A stretch of 64,000 nt of DNA from Corynebacterium ulceribovis DSM 45146 (GTDB lineage Bacteria; Actinomycetota; Actinomycetes; Mycobacteriales; Mycobacteriaceae). Shown one piece after another: positions 45,201 through 53,589 of the stretch. The notes under the pieces are model-generated. The model made no database searches, was not told the DNA's origin, and saw only the letters and a list, made by a program, of their open reading frames with translations. Each line of letters begins with the position of its first letter. The first letter of the stretch is position 1. The position numbers and the translations under genes were made by a program. The stretch spans positions 63,335 to 127,334 of the forward strand of contig NZ_AQUY01000004.1 in the NCBI RefSeq assembly GCF_000372445.1. The letters run 5' to 3'.

Positions 45201-48200
45201 AGCCCAGTGCCGCGTAAATCGCTGGCCAGCAGGTACCGAGCAGGGCGTCCGGAACGATGGTGGTGACATCGGCGCCTGGCAGCGCCGCACCGGTGACTGC
45301 GGTGTGGTCAGAGCCGAGGGAGTCAGCAAAGGTGAAGGAGTAGCGCGCTTCACCGTATTCGGAACGCTCGGAATCTGCCATGGTTGGCAGACCGGTGATT
45401 TCATCGCCCTGAACTGCGACGTTGCCAACACCGGCGGTGCCAGCGAGCAGGTCAAACATGGACTTTGGCAGGCGGTCTTCGTCGACAATTGGCAGACCAC
45501 CGTTTTGCACGGAGGTCGGCAGCAGCAGTGGGATAACCAGCTCGCGCACAGCGTGCACCGATGCTGGGGAGTCGTCCCAGTAGGTGTCCAACTTGATGGT
45601 CAGGGTTGCCGCAGCAGCCTTGCCTTCTTCGGCGTCATCAATTTCCAGGGTGTACTGGTCAGCCGGCAGGTTGTGTGCCGGGTTGTCCATCAGGTGACCG
45701 GTCCAAGAGATGAATGGCGCGGCGACCACCAGGGCAGCAGCGTCGGTTGCCGAACCGAGTCGTGCGTAGGCGTCGACCTTGTCGGCGCCAGCGTCATTCA
45801 GGCGCTCCACACACTCAGTTTCGAAGCGACCCAAAATGTCGGCGATTGGCTCGTCGACGGAGGTAATACCGCGGACGGACACTGGACCTGGGATAACGCG
45901 GACGGAGTTTGCGTCGTAGCGCTCATCTTGTGCCTGCCACAGGGAGTCCTGGCCCCACCAGCGCAGCAGGTCATCGTCGATAGCTGGCACGAAGCCCATT
46001 GGCTTCGGGTACTTGCGGCACAGTGCCACAAACCATGCGGAGTCCAGCGGAGTCAGGGTGTCCTGCTCAGCAACTGGGTAAGCCGCAATCAGCTGATCGG
46101 CAGCTGCGTGCGGGTCTTCCACAACGTCATCAAGCTCAGGGAACAGGGTTTCCACTGGGCCGTATTCGGCGTCGGACAGGCGCGCCTCGAAGCGCTGCAG
46201 CAGCTCCCAGAAACGCTGCGACCAGGAAGGGTCCACCCATGGGAAGGACAGGTCCGCGAAGCGGCGGGCGACCTCGGCGTAGGTCATTTCTTCCAGGTCA
46301 CCGAAGTATGGCTTCGCGGTCTTGTTCAGGGCCTCAATGATTTCGGCGCGGCGGGAACGCAGCAGCTCCGGCTTACCTTCGACCTCCGCAACCAGGCGGG
46401 CGCAGGCAGCGGCATCATTGTCGATTTCGTACATGTCGGCGCGCAGGTGCGACAGGCCAGAGGTGATACCACCCTTGGACTTGCCGGCACCGACCCATCC
46501 GCCGTGGTCAGCAGGGTCAATACCCTCACAGGAGACCAGCAGTTCCTTCACGGTGTCGGTGGTCTTGGCTTCCTTCGCGGTCATCGCGGCGGTACCAATC
46601 AGCACACCGTCCACCGGCATCGGTGGCAGACCGTACTGCTCGGACCACTGGCCGGAAATGTAATCTGCGGCGCGGTCTGGGGTACCGATACCACCGCCGA
46701 CACACAGCACCACATTGTCGGTACTGCGAATCTCCGCGTAGGTGTTACGCAGCAGGTCATCGAGGTTTTCCCACGAGTGGTGGCCACCGGCGTGGCCGTC
46801 TTCGACGTGCAGAATAATGGTGGCGTCCACTGCGCGGGCAATGTTCAGCACCTGGCGGATCTGCGCCACGGTGCCTGGCTTGAAGGCAATGTTGCTAAAG
46901 CCCTGGCCGTTGAGCTCGGCAATGAGCTCCGGTGCTTCGTCCTGCTCCGGGATGCCCGCAGAAATGACGACACCATCCAGCGGCGCGCCGGACATACGAG
47001 CCTTCGACACGATGCGCTGCGCACCGAACTGCAGGTTCCACAGGTAGCGGTCCATGAACATGGCGTTGAACTGCGCGGAACGGCCCGGTTCCAGCTGCTC
47101 CTTCAGCGACGCCAGGTTCTTCGCGAACACCGGCGCGGTGACCTGACCACCACCGGCGAGCTCCGCCCAGTAACCAGCGTTCGATGCCGCCGCCACGATT
47201 TCCGGGTCGACGGTGGTTGGGGTCATACCAGCCAGCAGGATTGGGGAGTGGCCGGTCAGGCGGGTGAACTTGGTTTCGACGAAAGTGCCGCCCGGCAGGT
47301 TCAGCAGGCGTGGTGCGAACTTCGACCAGTCAGTCAGGCGTGCTGGTTCTGGGTTTGGCGCCGCCAGTGCGTAAATGTCCCGCAGCGAATGCGCTGGCGC
47401 GATGCCCACGCCGGTGCCGTCCAAGACTTCGGCGGTCAGTTTCCCGGCCTGGTCACCAGGGCCAAGGTCCAGGACCCATTCCGCACCCTGCTTAATGACG
47501 TTTTGGGTCCGCTCGATCCAGTTCATTGGATCGGTTAGAACGATTGCGGCGAGCTCTTCGGCACCTTCAATGTTGCAACGCTCAGCCCAGGCAACGACCT
47601 GGTCGACAGCTGGCTGCATCGATGGGTGGTGGAATGGTGCTTCGGCCTGCAGGTAGTAGGTGGTCGGGTTAAATGGTGCGCCGCCACGAGTCTTCGACGC
47701 CAGTTCGGCCTTGTCAGCATCGGCAGCTTCTTCGAGGTGCCGTTCCACGCGCTCCAGGTCAGCTGGAGTACCGGAAACGATGACACGGCGGTGGCTGTTG
47801 GTCAGGGAGATAGCAGCGTCGGTGCCTTCGAGTGCCGCTTCGACCTGAGCTGGGTCAACGTTGGCGACGGCCAGCATTGGGGTGCGCTTGGCGTTGGACA
47901 GACCAAGGGTGCGGCATTCGCGGGAACCGGCAGCGCCGATGAGGCGTGCGATGGCGAAAATGCGGGCAATGTCTTCGCGGTTTCCGGCCTGCCATGCGCG
48001 GGCGACGGCAGCGGCGAGTTCACCCTGGGAGTGGCCGATGGCGGCAACTGGTGGGTGCTCGGTGATGTCCAGGCCAGCATCGGCCAGGCCCTGGAGCAGG
48101 GCAACTTGGGTGGCGACAATGCCTGGCACAGAGTGTGCTGGGTCATTGCTGTCAGAGAGGTTGTCGATGGTCAGTGCGCCAGGGAAGACGGCGGCGAGCT

Positions 48201-48378
48201 GAGCTGCGACTGGAGCAAGCAGCTTGTCGGACTGTGCAATGAGCTGCGTGATTTGCTCGGTCAGCGCTGGGTCTTCCAGGATTTCGGCGAGGGTTTCGCG
48301 CCATGGCGATGCCTGGCCGGCAAAGAGAAGTACGTACGGTTCACCAGCGGTGAGCTTGGAAATGAAACTAGTTGCCAT
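39211..48378 (-). CDS. fas: Type I multifunctional fatty acid synthase
   Basis: One 3055-residue chain makes long-chain acyl-CoAs from acetyl- and malonyl-CoA. Order, with rough residues: acetyltransferase (GHSQG, Ser117); enoyl reductase (near 560, GGGIGTPDRA); dehydratase hotdog region (near 1216, VHGMWLS); malonyl/palmitoyl transferase (near 1400, GHSLGEY); acyl carrier region (near 1790, NGVSSRLNQ); ketoreductase (near 2100, AVVTGMAPGSI); ketosynthase (Cys near 2700 in GACATAAVSVEEG, then KHDTSTNANDPNE). This matches the FAS-I of Corynebacterium and Mycobacterium. AGAAGG precedes the ATG. It lies 67 bases after accD and is probably in the same operon. Confidence 0.97.
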   Translation of the reverse strand: MATSFISKLTAGEPYVLLFAGQASPWRETLAEILEDPALTEQITQLIAQSDKLLAPVAAQLAAVFPGALTIDNLSDSNDPAHSVPGIVATQVALLQGLADAGLDITEHPPVAAIGHSQGELAAAVARAWQAGNREDIARIFAIARLIGAAGSRECRTLGLSNAKRTPMLAVANVDPAQVEAALEGTDAAISLTNSHRRVIVSGTPADLERVERHLEEAADADKAELASKTRGGAPFNPTTYYLQAEAPFHHPSMQPAVDQVVAWAERCNIEGAEELAAIVLTDPMNWIERTQNVIKQGAEWVLDLGPGDQAGKLTAEVLDGTGVGIAPAHSLRDIYALAAPNPEPARLTDWSKFAPRLLNLPGGTFVETKFTRLTGHSPILLAGMTPTTVDPEIVAAASNAGYWAELAGGGQVTAPVFAKNLASLKEQLEPGRSAQFNAMFMDRYLWNLQFGAQRIVSKARMSGAPLDGVVISAGIPEQDEAPELIAELNGQGFSNIAFKPGTVAQIRQVLNIARAVDATIILHVEDGHAGGHHSWENLDDLLRNTYAEIRSTDNVVLCVGGGIGTPDRAADYISGQWSEQYGLPPMPVDGVLIGTAAMTAKEAKTTDTVKELLVSCEGIDPADHGGWVGAGKSKGGITSGLSHLRADMYEIDNDAAACARLVAEVEGKPELLRSRRAEIIEALNKTAKPYFGDLEEMTYAEVARRFADLSFPWVDPSWSQRFWELLQRFEARLSDAEYGPVETLFPELDDVVEDPHAAADQLIAAYPVAEQDTLTPLDSAWFVALCRKYPKPMGFVPAIDDDLLRWWGQDSLWQAQDERYDANSVRVIPGPVSVRGITSVDEPIADILGRFETECVERLNDAGADKVDAYARLGSATDAAALVVAAPFISWTGHLMDNPAHNLPADQYTLEIDDAEEGKAAAATLTIKLDTYWDDSPASVHAVRELVIPLLLPTSVQNGGLPIVDEDRLPKSMFDLLAGTAGVGNVAVQGDEITGLPTMADSERSEYGEARYSFTFADSLGSDHTAVTGAALPGADVTTIVPDALLGTCWPAIYAALGSAMVNDYPVIEGLLNAVHLDHTVRFIKPVAELKAAGVAGKAIDKIDVTSWADSIQESSSGRVVEVDLELSANGEVIGHMAERFAIRGRAFGDNPPADPPYAGGTDQEITDTPRSTLLRTKVTAPSDMTPFAWVSGDFNPIHTSHNAAKVAGLEAPLVHGMWLSATAQHAASAAGADGRRHNLTGWTYRMFGLVDLDAEIEITVERVGRLAGGGLVLEVACKIGSELVSIGTATTEAPTTAYVYPGQGIQSKGMGLNERTKSKAAADVWDRADKHTRQALGFSILTLVQDNPTVIKAQGKTYHHPDGVLNLTQFTQVALAALAFAQTARMREAGAVVDGAYFAGHSLGEYNALAAYAGVIDLETVLELVFHRGSTMHSLVPRGDDGRSNYRMGALRPNQFGVGDDGVREYVAEIAEKSGEFLEIVNYNLAGQQYSIAGTVAGLEALEEDANARAKAAGGKGAFMLVPGIDVPFHSSVLHAGVPDFREKLTELLPEDIDFKVLVGHYIPNLVAVPFELTREFLQAVLDVVPSEPVEKALKNFDKELENPRKLARMLLVELLCWQFASPVRWIETQEMLLAADKLAVDEVIEIGLGSAPTLANLAAKTLKLPEFTDVYVAVRNVQRDEQLVYHEDVQTIEDEPEEEAAEIPSAPGHVAAAEPAQPAPAPVPANEAAAAAGAPAAPPAAAPAPAGSVERPADLPFRASDAIRVLLAYANKVRPDQIGGADTTGTLTNGVSSRLNQLLMDFSAELGLASVEGAAEADVDTLSVTVDKAAHNYKAFGPVLGEAVKDRVRKLFGAAGEKQSAIADRVTGTWQLGDGWVDHVTGQILLGTREGASTRGGDLATMATEASSKADVAALIDEAVQQVGAAHGIPVAMPSAGGAGGGATVDSAVLDAFAENITGEAGVLTTTARHILQVLGHEETPAADFDHEEARETEALIEAVNAELGANWPKLVAPSFDENKAVLIDDRWATAREDLGRLWAGEDLADTVRFEGSGEAVANMADWWAAKAAAADKSKLAKRYEKIAKQARKDAEGKHLGEVAVVTGMAPGSIAGGVVAGLLAEGATVVATASRVSASRLAYAKQLYRENAIPGAALWLVPANLSSYRDVDALVEWIGGEQTQTVGSELRVLKPSLVPDMYFPFAAPPVMGSLEDAGAAAENQTRLLLWSVERSMAALAKIGADIDVDRKLHVVLPGSPNRGTFGGDGAYGEVKAAFDAIVNKWHVEPWAERITLAHPRIGWVAGTGLMGGNDPLVDAAKEAGIKVWTPDEIKGELLDLASAKARKKARKNPIDADLTGGLGEISIASLRADTEADSHNVDKQKDAAATVMALPSPVRSVQPTAQWGKVDTSLDDMIVMVSVGEVSPWGSGRTRFEAEYGLQSDGTVDLTAAGVLELAWMTGLLTWRDTPVAGWYDTDDNIVDEADIYNRYRDEVVARSGVRTFVDDAAIEDVSSPLGVEMFLDRDITFTVDDEAAAKSYVDADPTFTRAAEVDGEWQVTRVAGARARVPRKATLARKVGGQFPTDFDPTRWGIPASMVESIDRIAVWNLVTAVDAYLSAGFTPAEILQAVHPSDIAMTQGTGFGGMTSMRKLFLDRFLAEEIPSDILQETLPNVVAAHTMQAFIGGYGSMIHPIGACATAAVSVEEGVDKIACGKADFVVAGAIDDIAVESITGFANMNATADSDVMAGKGINERFYSRANDRRRAGFVEAQGGGTILLARGSVAAKLGLPVAAVVGFAQSYADGAHTSIPAPGLGALAAGRGGTESRLLKNLQKLGVSADDIAVVSKHDTSTNANDPNESELHTRLGRALGRTEGNPLFVVSQKTLTGHAKGGAAVFQAAGLADMFRTGRIPANKSLDCVDPAMASSPGLVWLRTPLQLPETIKAGLLTSLGFGHVSALLALVHPAAFHQAVKQELGDEAAAAWLDRAVGRLRAGVRRREAGMLGHAPLFTVVEGRNFGEDSESYDAHEVEAEMLLNPDARLGESGVFEGGWA

Positions 48379-48445
48379 TATTCCTTCTAAAAATGGTGTG
48401 CCAACTGAGTGGCGAAGAATGAGCTTTGGTTAAGCGAAAGTGGGT

Positions 48446-50047
48446 TTACAGTGGGCCGTTGACATGGCGCTTCGGGCCGTGGTGCGAACGGTCCTTGTTG
48501 CGCAGCACTTCCAGAGCCTCGGCGATGGCTTGGCGGGTGTGGCCCGGTTCGATGACGCCATCGAGCTCGCCCTTTTCCACCGACAGATTCGGGTTGATGT
48601 TCTTGACTTGGTAGTCGGCAGCCAATTCGTCGCGCTTGGCCAACATGGCCTTTTCATCTGGCCCGGCGGCCTTGATGTCACGGCGGTTAATAATGTTGAC
48701 CGCACCCTCGGCACCCATGACAGCGATTTCGGCATCTGGCCAGGCATAGTTGAAGTCCGCGCCGATACCCTTCGAACCCATCACGATGTACGCGCCGCCG
48801 TAAGCCTTACGCAAAATGATGGTGATCATTGGGGCCGTGGCGTTGGCGTAGGAGTAAATCAGCTTGGCGCCGCGACGAATAATGCCCGCAGCTTCCTGCT
48901 CTGCACCAGGTCGGTAGCCCGGAACGTCAACAAGCGTCACGATTGGGATACCAAAGGCGTCGAGGAAGCGGACGAATCGAGCGGCCTTCTCGGACGCGTC
49001 GACGTCCAAAGTGCCGGCATTGTGGCTTGGCTGGTCCGCGATGATGCCGACCGTTTTGCCGTGAATGCAGGCAAAACCGATGACGATGGACTGTGCCCAG
49101 TACTCCTGCACCTCGACGAATTCGCCGTGGTCCACAAGCGCTTGGATGACTTCCACCATGTCGTATGGCATGCGGGATTCGCTTGGCACCAAGTTCGCAA
49201 CATCGGCTGCGGCCTGCTCATCATCTGGGGATGGGGTGTAGTCGTAGTGCGGTGGCAGCTCGTTGCAGTGGCTTGGCAGGTAGTTCAGCAGGGAACGCAC
49301 ATAGTCCATGGCGTCCTCTTCATCCTCACCCATGTAGTGCGCCACACCGGACTGGGTGTTGTGCAGCTCCGCGCCACCAAGGTCATCGGCGGTGACCTGC
49401 TCACCGGTGACAGCCTGAACGACATCCGGGCCGGTGACGAACATGTGCGAGTTCTGCTTGGTCATGACGACGAAGTCATTGAGCGCCGGGGTGTACACCG
49501 CACCACCAGCAGTTGGGCCAAGCACCAGCGCGATCTGTGGGATAAGGCCGGAAGCTTCACAGATCTGGCGGAAGATGCGGCCGTATTCGGCCAGCGGGGC
49601 GACACCTTCCTGGATGCGGGCACCACCGGAGTCCAGGATGGAGATAACTGGGATGCGCAGCTGAATGGCGCGCTGAATCAGCTTGCAAATCTTCACGCCC
49701 TCGGCCTGACCAAGGGAACCACCACGGATGGAAAAGTCCTGCGAGTAGACCGCGACCTGGCGGCCGTTGATTTCACCGAAACCGGTGGCAACACCAGCGC
49801 CGGAGAAGCCGTCGGCAATTTTGCCGCCAGCAAACTGACCGATTTCAACGAAGGAACCGTCATCAAGCAACATATTGATGCGCTCGCGGGCGGTGTACTT
49901 ACCCTTCGGGTGCTGAACCTTCTTCGCCTTTTCTTCGGCGGCCTCAGCAACCTGGGCGTAGTCGATGCGGTGCGGGTTCACCGGCTGGGTTTTGGTGCGC
50001 TTGGGAAGCGCGCGGGACACAAAAGTGCGTAGATCCGAGATTCCCAT
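48446..50047 (-). CDS. accD: Acyl-CoA carboxylase beta (carboxyltransferase) subunit
   Basis: This carboxyltransferase subunit transfers CO2 from carboxybiotin to acetyl-CoA or propionyl-CoA. The 533-residue product has the oxyanion-forming Gly pairs in SGAGVATGFGEINGRQVAVYSQDF and DVPGYRPGAEQEAAGIIRRGAKLIYSYA, and PYDMVEVIQALVDHGEF, as in DtsR/AccD1 proteins. Coupled to accBC (three-base spacing) and followed by fas, it is most likely the acetyl-CoA carboxylase supplying malonyl-CoA. GCTTGTTGACG occurs at 48925-48935, read as TLVDVPG. Confidence 0.93.
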   Translation of the reverse strand: MGISDLRTFVSRALPKRTKTQPVNPHRIDYAQVAEAAEEKAKKVQHPKGKYTARERINMLLDDGSFVEIGQFAGGKIADGFSGAGVATGFGEINGRQVAVYSQDFSIRGGSLGQAEGVKICKLIQRAIQLRIPVISILDSGGARIQEGVAPLAEYGRIFRQICEASGLIPQIALVLGPTAGGAVYTPALNDFVVMTKQNSHMFVTGPDVVQAVTGEQVTADDLGGAELHNTQSGVAHYMGEDEEDAMDYVRSLLNYLPSHCNELPPHYDYTPSPDDEQAAADVANLVPSESRMPYDMVEVIQALVDHGEFVEVQEYWAQSIVIGFACIHGKTVGIIADQPSHNAGTLDVDASEKAARFVRFLDAFGIPIVTLVDVPGYRPGAEQEAAGIIRRGAKLIYSYANATAPMITIILRKAYGGAYIVMGSKGIGADFNYAWPDAEIAVMGAEGAVNIINRRDIKAAGPDEKAMLAKRDELAADYQVKNINPNLSVEKGELDGVIEPGHTRQAIAEALEVLRNKDRSHHGPKRHVNGPL

Positions 50048-50050
50048 GAG

Positions 50051-51814
50051 TTAGGCCTCCTCAAACTTGAGCAGTGGGGTGTTGGCAGGCACGTTCTTGC
50101 CGGCCTCGACCATGACTTCGGCGACGGTGCCAGCAGCTGGGGCGTGGACGTACTTCTCCATCTTCATGGCTTCCAGAACCATGAGGATGTCGCCCTCTTC
50201 CACCTTCTGACCTGGGGTAACCGCAACGCGCACCACAATGGCCTGGATTGGGGAAACCAGGGTGCCATCGGTGATGACAATGTCGTTGGACTGCGGTGCC
50301 TTGGTGCGGGTGGCCGAACGGCGTGGCTGCGTCTTCAGTGGCTGGGCGTTAATGCCAGCGGCGGTGAAGAAGTCGGTTGGGACGGTGACCTGGTGGCGGC
50401 GGCCATCGATTTCGACGGTGAAGGCGCGGGTGGAACCACCAGAGCCGATGTCGCCTTCGGTTTCGAATGGTTCCGGCAAGGTGGCCTTTGGCAGGAAGGT
50501 GGTTTCGAACCAGCGGGTGCCAATGGTGAAGTCCTTGGCGAAGTCATCGTCAGCCAGGATTTGCTGGAATAGTGGCGCGGGGGTGGCCAGGCCTTCAATG
50601 GTGAATTCCTGGAGGGCGCGCCGGGCACGGGCGATGGCGTTGTCGCGGTCGGAGCCGGTGATGATGAGCTTGGCGACCATGGAGTCGAAGTCTGGGGTGA
50701 CGGTGTCGCCGACGCGGACACCGGATTCGACGCGGACACCGTTGCCGACTGGCCAATCGAGGCGGGAGATGATGCCTGCGGTTGGGACCAGGTCGTTGCC
50801 TGGGTCTTCACTGGTGATGCGCAGTTCGATGGAGTGGCCGCGCAGTTCTGGCTTGGCGGAGCATTCGTGGCCGGAGGCGATAGCAATCTGCTCGGCGACT
50901 AGGTCCAGGCCGGTGACTTCTTCGGTGACGGTGTGCTCGACCTGCAGGCGCGGGTTCACTTCAAGGAAGTAGACATCGCCTTCTGGGGTGAGCAGGAATT
51001 CGCAGGTACCTAGGCCAACGTAGTTGGTGTGCTCAAACAGTGCCTTCGACCAGGCGGTGACGGTTTCTTCGACGCCTTCCGGCAGGAATGGGGCCGGTGC
51101 TTCTTCGATGAGTTTCTGGTTACGGCGCTGCACGGAGCAGTCACGGGTGGAGGACACCACGAAGTTGCCGTGCGAGTCACGCATGCACTGGGTTTCGATG
51201 TGGCGGGCAACGGTGACGAACTTTTCCAGGAAGAACTTGTCGAGGTCGCCGCCGGGGAAGGCGTGGCGCTGCTCGAATTCGCGGATGTCGGAGTCTTTGT
51301 TGATGACTTCGATGCCGCGGCCGCCGCCGCCGTCGGAACGCTTACACACGATTGGGTAGCCATGTTCCGCTGCGAACGCGCGAACAGTGTCCATGCTGTC
51401 GAGCGGGTCGTTGGTGCCCGGTACTGGGTTGACGCCTGCGGCAGTTGCGGTGCGGCGAGCACCGATTTTTTCACCGAGCGCTTCAATGGTGGCGGCTTCT
51501 GGGCCGATCCAAGTGATGCCGGCGTCGGCAACAGCCTTGGCGAAGTCGGTGACTTCGGACAGGAAGCCGTAGCCAGGGTGGATGGCGTCGGCGCCGCATT
51601 CCTTGGCGATTTCCAGAATCTTGTCGCCGTTTAGGTAGGTGGTGGCGATGGTGTCGCCGCCGAGGGAGTAGGCCTCATCGGCGAGGGCGACCGCGGTGGA
51701 ATCGATGTCCTGGTCCGCGTAGACGGCGACGGCCGTCAGGCCGAGATCGTGAATCGTTCGGATGACGCGGGCGGCAATCTCGCCTCGATTCGCCACGAGA
51801 ATTTTGGACAGCAT
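50051..51814 (-). CDS. accBC: Acyl-CoA carboxylase alpha subunit: biotin carboxylase plus biotin carrier
   Basis: This subunit carboxylates its own biotin using ATP and bicarbonate. The 587-residue product has the biotin carboxylase N-domain (ILVANRGEIAARVIRT, GYGFLSE), the ATP-grasp domain (KRSDGGGGRGIEVI, EVNPRLQVEHTVTEEVTG) and a C-terminal biotinyl domain with EAMKMEKYVHAP, the biotin-bearing Lys near residue 548. MLSKILVANRGE at 51814 is the start, with GAGGAG six bases upstream. It leads the accBC-accD-fas unit, and a TetR gene lies 146 bp upstream in the same direction. Confidence 0.95.
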   Translation of the reverse strand: MLSKILVANRGEIAARVIRTIHDLGLTAVAVYADQDIDSTAVALADEAYSLGGDTIATTYLNGDKILEIAKECGADAIHPGYGFLSEVTDFAKAVADAGITWIGPEAATIEALGEKIGARRTATAAGVNPVPGTNDPLDSMDTVRAFAAEHGYPIVCKRSDGGGGRGIEVINKDSDIREFEQRHAFPGGDLDKFFLEKFVTVARHIETQCMRDSHGNFVVSSTRDCSVQRRNQKLIEEAPAPFLPEGVEETVTAWSKALFEHTNYVGLGTCEFLLTPEGDVYFLEVNPRLQVEHTVTEEVTGLDLVAEQIAIASGHECSAKPELRGHSIELRITSEDPGNDLVPTAGIISRLDWPVGNGVRVESGVRVGDTVTPDFDSMVAKLIITGSDRDNAIARARRALQEFTIEGLATPAPLFQQILADDDFAKDFTIGTRWFETTFLPKATLPEPFETEGDIGSGGSTRAFTVEIDGRRHQVTVPTDFFTAAGINAQPLKTQPRRSATRTKAPQSNDIVITDGTLVSPIQAIVVRVAVTPGQKVEEGDILMVLEAMKMEKYVHAPAAGTVAEVMVEAGKNVPANTPLLKFEEA

Positions 51815-51960
51815 GTATCTCCTCAAGTTGCATGCGCGCAAAACGGAGCGCGCTCTATTTTGAGGAGTCTAGCCAGATTTCTTCTACAAAACTACCTAGC
51901 CGACGGCAAGTCACGGCCCTGCAGGGGTAGTTAGTCCCGGAAAACTATCTACGGATAGAA
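51815..51960. promoter_or_regulatory. accBC upstream region with inverted AACTAYC elements
   Basis: AACTACC (51890-51896) faces GGTAGTT (51926-51932), and CTATC-TACG-GATAG forms a tight hairpin-like dyad at 51945-51958. Similar GAAAACTATCT and AACTACT elements recur in front of the TetR and squalene-synthase genes near 52593 and 52670. The shared AACTAYC core suggests operators for the adjacent TetR protein, possibly a fatty-acid regulator like FasR. Confidence 0.45.
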
Positions 51961-52563
51961 CTATTTCTCTGCTTCCGAAACGATGCGCGGCAGCAGGAAA
52001 TCCACCATGTTTGCAATGTGTTCCCGCAGGTCAGCGCGTTGGAGCGTATTGACGGTCAGCCGCACCAAACTCATATACACAGACGCGTACAAAATTCCGC
52101 CGATTTCGGTACGAAAATTTGCCGCCTGCGTGTCGTCTGGGATGAGCTTTTTGATGCGCCGCTCAATATTGATAACCGACTCGATCGCAGCTTCTCGGTG
52201 CGGGCCCATGCCGTAACCGAAGAGCACTTCACGCTGAAACGCCACTAAATTATCTGGATACTGCTCAGCTGCAACAACGATCGGATCAAAGAGAGTCAAG
52301 AGTCGGGTTCGCAGGTCAGCGTCATCATCCAATGCCGCTTCATTAGCCAAACCTTCTTCAATGACGGAGGAGTACACCGCGATGAGCAGCTCCGCTTTTG
52401 AACCGGCATAGCGGAAGAAGGTGCCGGTCGTCAGACCGGCCTCTTTGGCTAGTTCTGCAGTCGTGACCTCGTCAAATGGCCGGTCTGCGAATAGTTTTCG
52501 CCCGGCCGCGATGACGCGGGCCGACTTGTCCTTGCGCTTATCTTCTCGCTTACCCACGCGCAT
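51961..52563 (-). CDS. TetR-family regulator, candidate controller of fatty acid synthesis
   Basis: The 200-residue product has a very basic N-terminus (RVGKREDKRKDK) and a TetR helix-turn-helix: SARVIAAGRKLFADRPFDEVTTAELAKEAGLTTGTFFRYAGSKAELL. The C-terminal ligand domain is typical in size. It is directly upstream of accBC and oriented the same way, and sequences with an AACTAYC core flank it on both sides. In C. glutamicum the TetR protein FasR, responding to acyl-CoA, represses acc and fas genes; a similar role here is inferred from location and not from sequence identity. Confidence 0.85.
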   Translation of the reverse strand: MRVGKREDKRKDKSARVIAAGRKLFADRPFDEVTTAELAKEAGLTTGTFFRYAGSKAELLIAVYSSVIEEGLANEAALDDDADLRTRLLTLFDPIVVAAEQYPDNLVAFQREVLFGYGMGPHREAAIESVINIERRIKKLIPDDTQAANFRTEIGGILYASVYMSLVRLTVNTLQRADLREHIANMVDFLLPRIVSEAEK

Positions 52564-52691
52564 TATTCAAGCAGGTTGTGAACTTTCATGCTGAAAACTA
52601 TCTGGGTTCGGCAAGTCTGATGGGGCCGTCCACCCGCACTGGCCTGCACGGTAATCTACTAGCAATAGAACTACTAGAATTCGGAGCCGCC

Positions 52692-53585
52692 GTGACTTCC
52701 TCGCCTCGCCAGCCCGCCTACCTTCGGCGCTACAGCCGAATGGCGACTCGGGCATCAGGGCAGGTCATTGCTGAATATTCCACATCATTTTCACTGGCGA
52801 CCCGGCTGCTGGCCCAACCAGTGCGCTCCCACATCTGCAACCTCTACGCCATGGTGCGGATTGCAGACGAGATCGTCGACGGCACCGCCACAGCAGCGGG
52901 GGTACCCGCAGACCAGGTAGCAAAACTGCTGGACGAGTATGAATCCGCGGTATTGGCGGCACCGGGGCGAGACTTCCACACCGATCCGGTGCTCCATGCG
53001 TGGGCGCACACCGCCCGGCAGGCCAATATTCCACACCGGTACGTCACCGATTTCTTCGCGGCGATGCGCCGAGACCTGCACCAAAACACCTACACCGCCG
53101 CCACTGACCTAGACGAATATGTGCACGGTTCCGCAGAAGTCATCGGACTGATGTGCCTGCGCATTTTCCTTATTGACGGAAACCGCATCGACGATCTGGC
53201 TGCCACTGAAGCCGCGGCCAGTCGCTTTGGCGCGGCACTCCAGAAAGTGAATTTCCTGCGGGACCTGCGCGAAGACTCCGAAAAACTGGGACGGCAATAC
53301 TTCCCGTGTAAAGAAGCTGGCGTCCTGACCGACGCAGAAAAATCAGAGATTATTGCCGAAATTAGGGCTGATCTTTCCGTCGCAAAGCAGGCGATACCTG
53401 CCCTGCCGGGGGCGGCGCGCACCGGTGTGCTGATGGCGTGGCTGTTGTTTAATGACTTGGCCGACCGCCTGGATGCGGCGACTGTGGCGCAGATCCGAAC
53501 GCAGCGGATTCGGGTGCCAGCGCATGTGAAGGCCCGATTTGGGGTGCAGGCGTTGGCTGAAGCTGCGCGCATGGGCTTACGCTAG
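52692..53585 (+). CDS. Squalene/phytoene synthase family protein
   Basis: This family condenses two isoprenoid diphosphates head to head. The 297-residue product has both Asp-rich sites: MVRIADEIVDG and VNFLRDLREDSEKLGRQYFP, plus SFSLATRLL and EVIGLMCLRIF, characteristic of the HpnC/CrtB group. The start is GTG 52692 with GGAG five bases upstream; the in-frame region before it is not protein-like. No other carotenoid or hopanoid genes are nearby, so the product is unknown. CCTTATTGACG, one base off the repeated 11-mer, lies at 53168-53178. The stop overlaps the -10 box of the NUDIX gene. Confidence 0.88.
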   Translation: MTSSPRQPAYLRRYSRMATRASGQVIAEYSTSFSLATRLLAQPVRSHICNLYAMVRIADEIVDGTATAAGVPADQVAKLLDEYESAVLAAPGRDFHTDPVLHAWAHTARQANIPHRYVTDFFAAMRRDLHQNTYTAATDLDEYVHGSAEVIGLMCLRIFLIDGNRIDDLAATEAAASRFGAALQKVNFLRDLREDSEKLGRQYFPCKEAGVLTDAEKSEIIAEIRADLSVAKQAIPALPGAARTGVLMAWLLFNDLADRLDAATVAQIRTQRIRVPAHVKARFGVQALAEAARMGLR

Positions 53586-53589
53586 GCGC

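Noticed and set aside
41230..47538. A 2102-codon open frame opposite fas
   Set aside because: It is the exact complement of a clearly conserved multidomain gene; its product is rich in Arg, Gln, His and Trp with no domain. In high-GC DNA such antisense frames stay open through codon bias.
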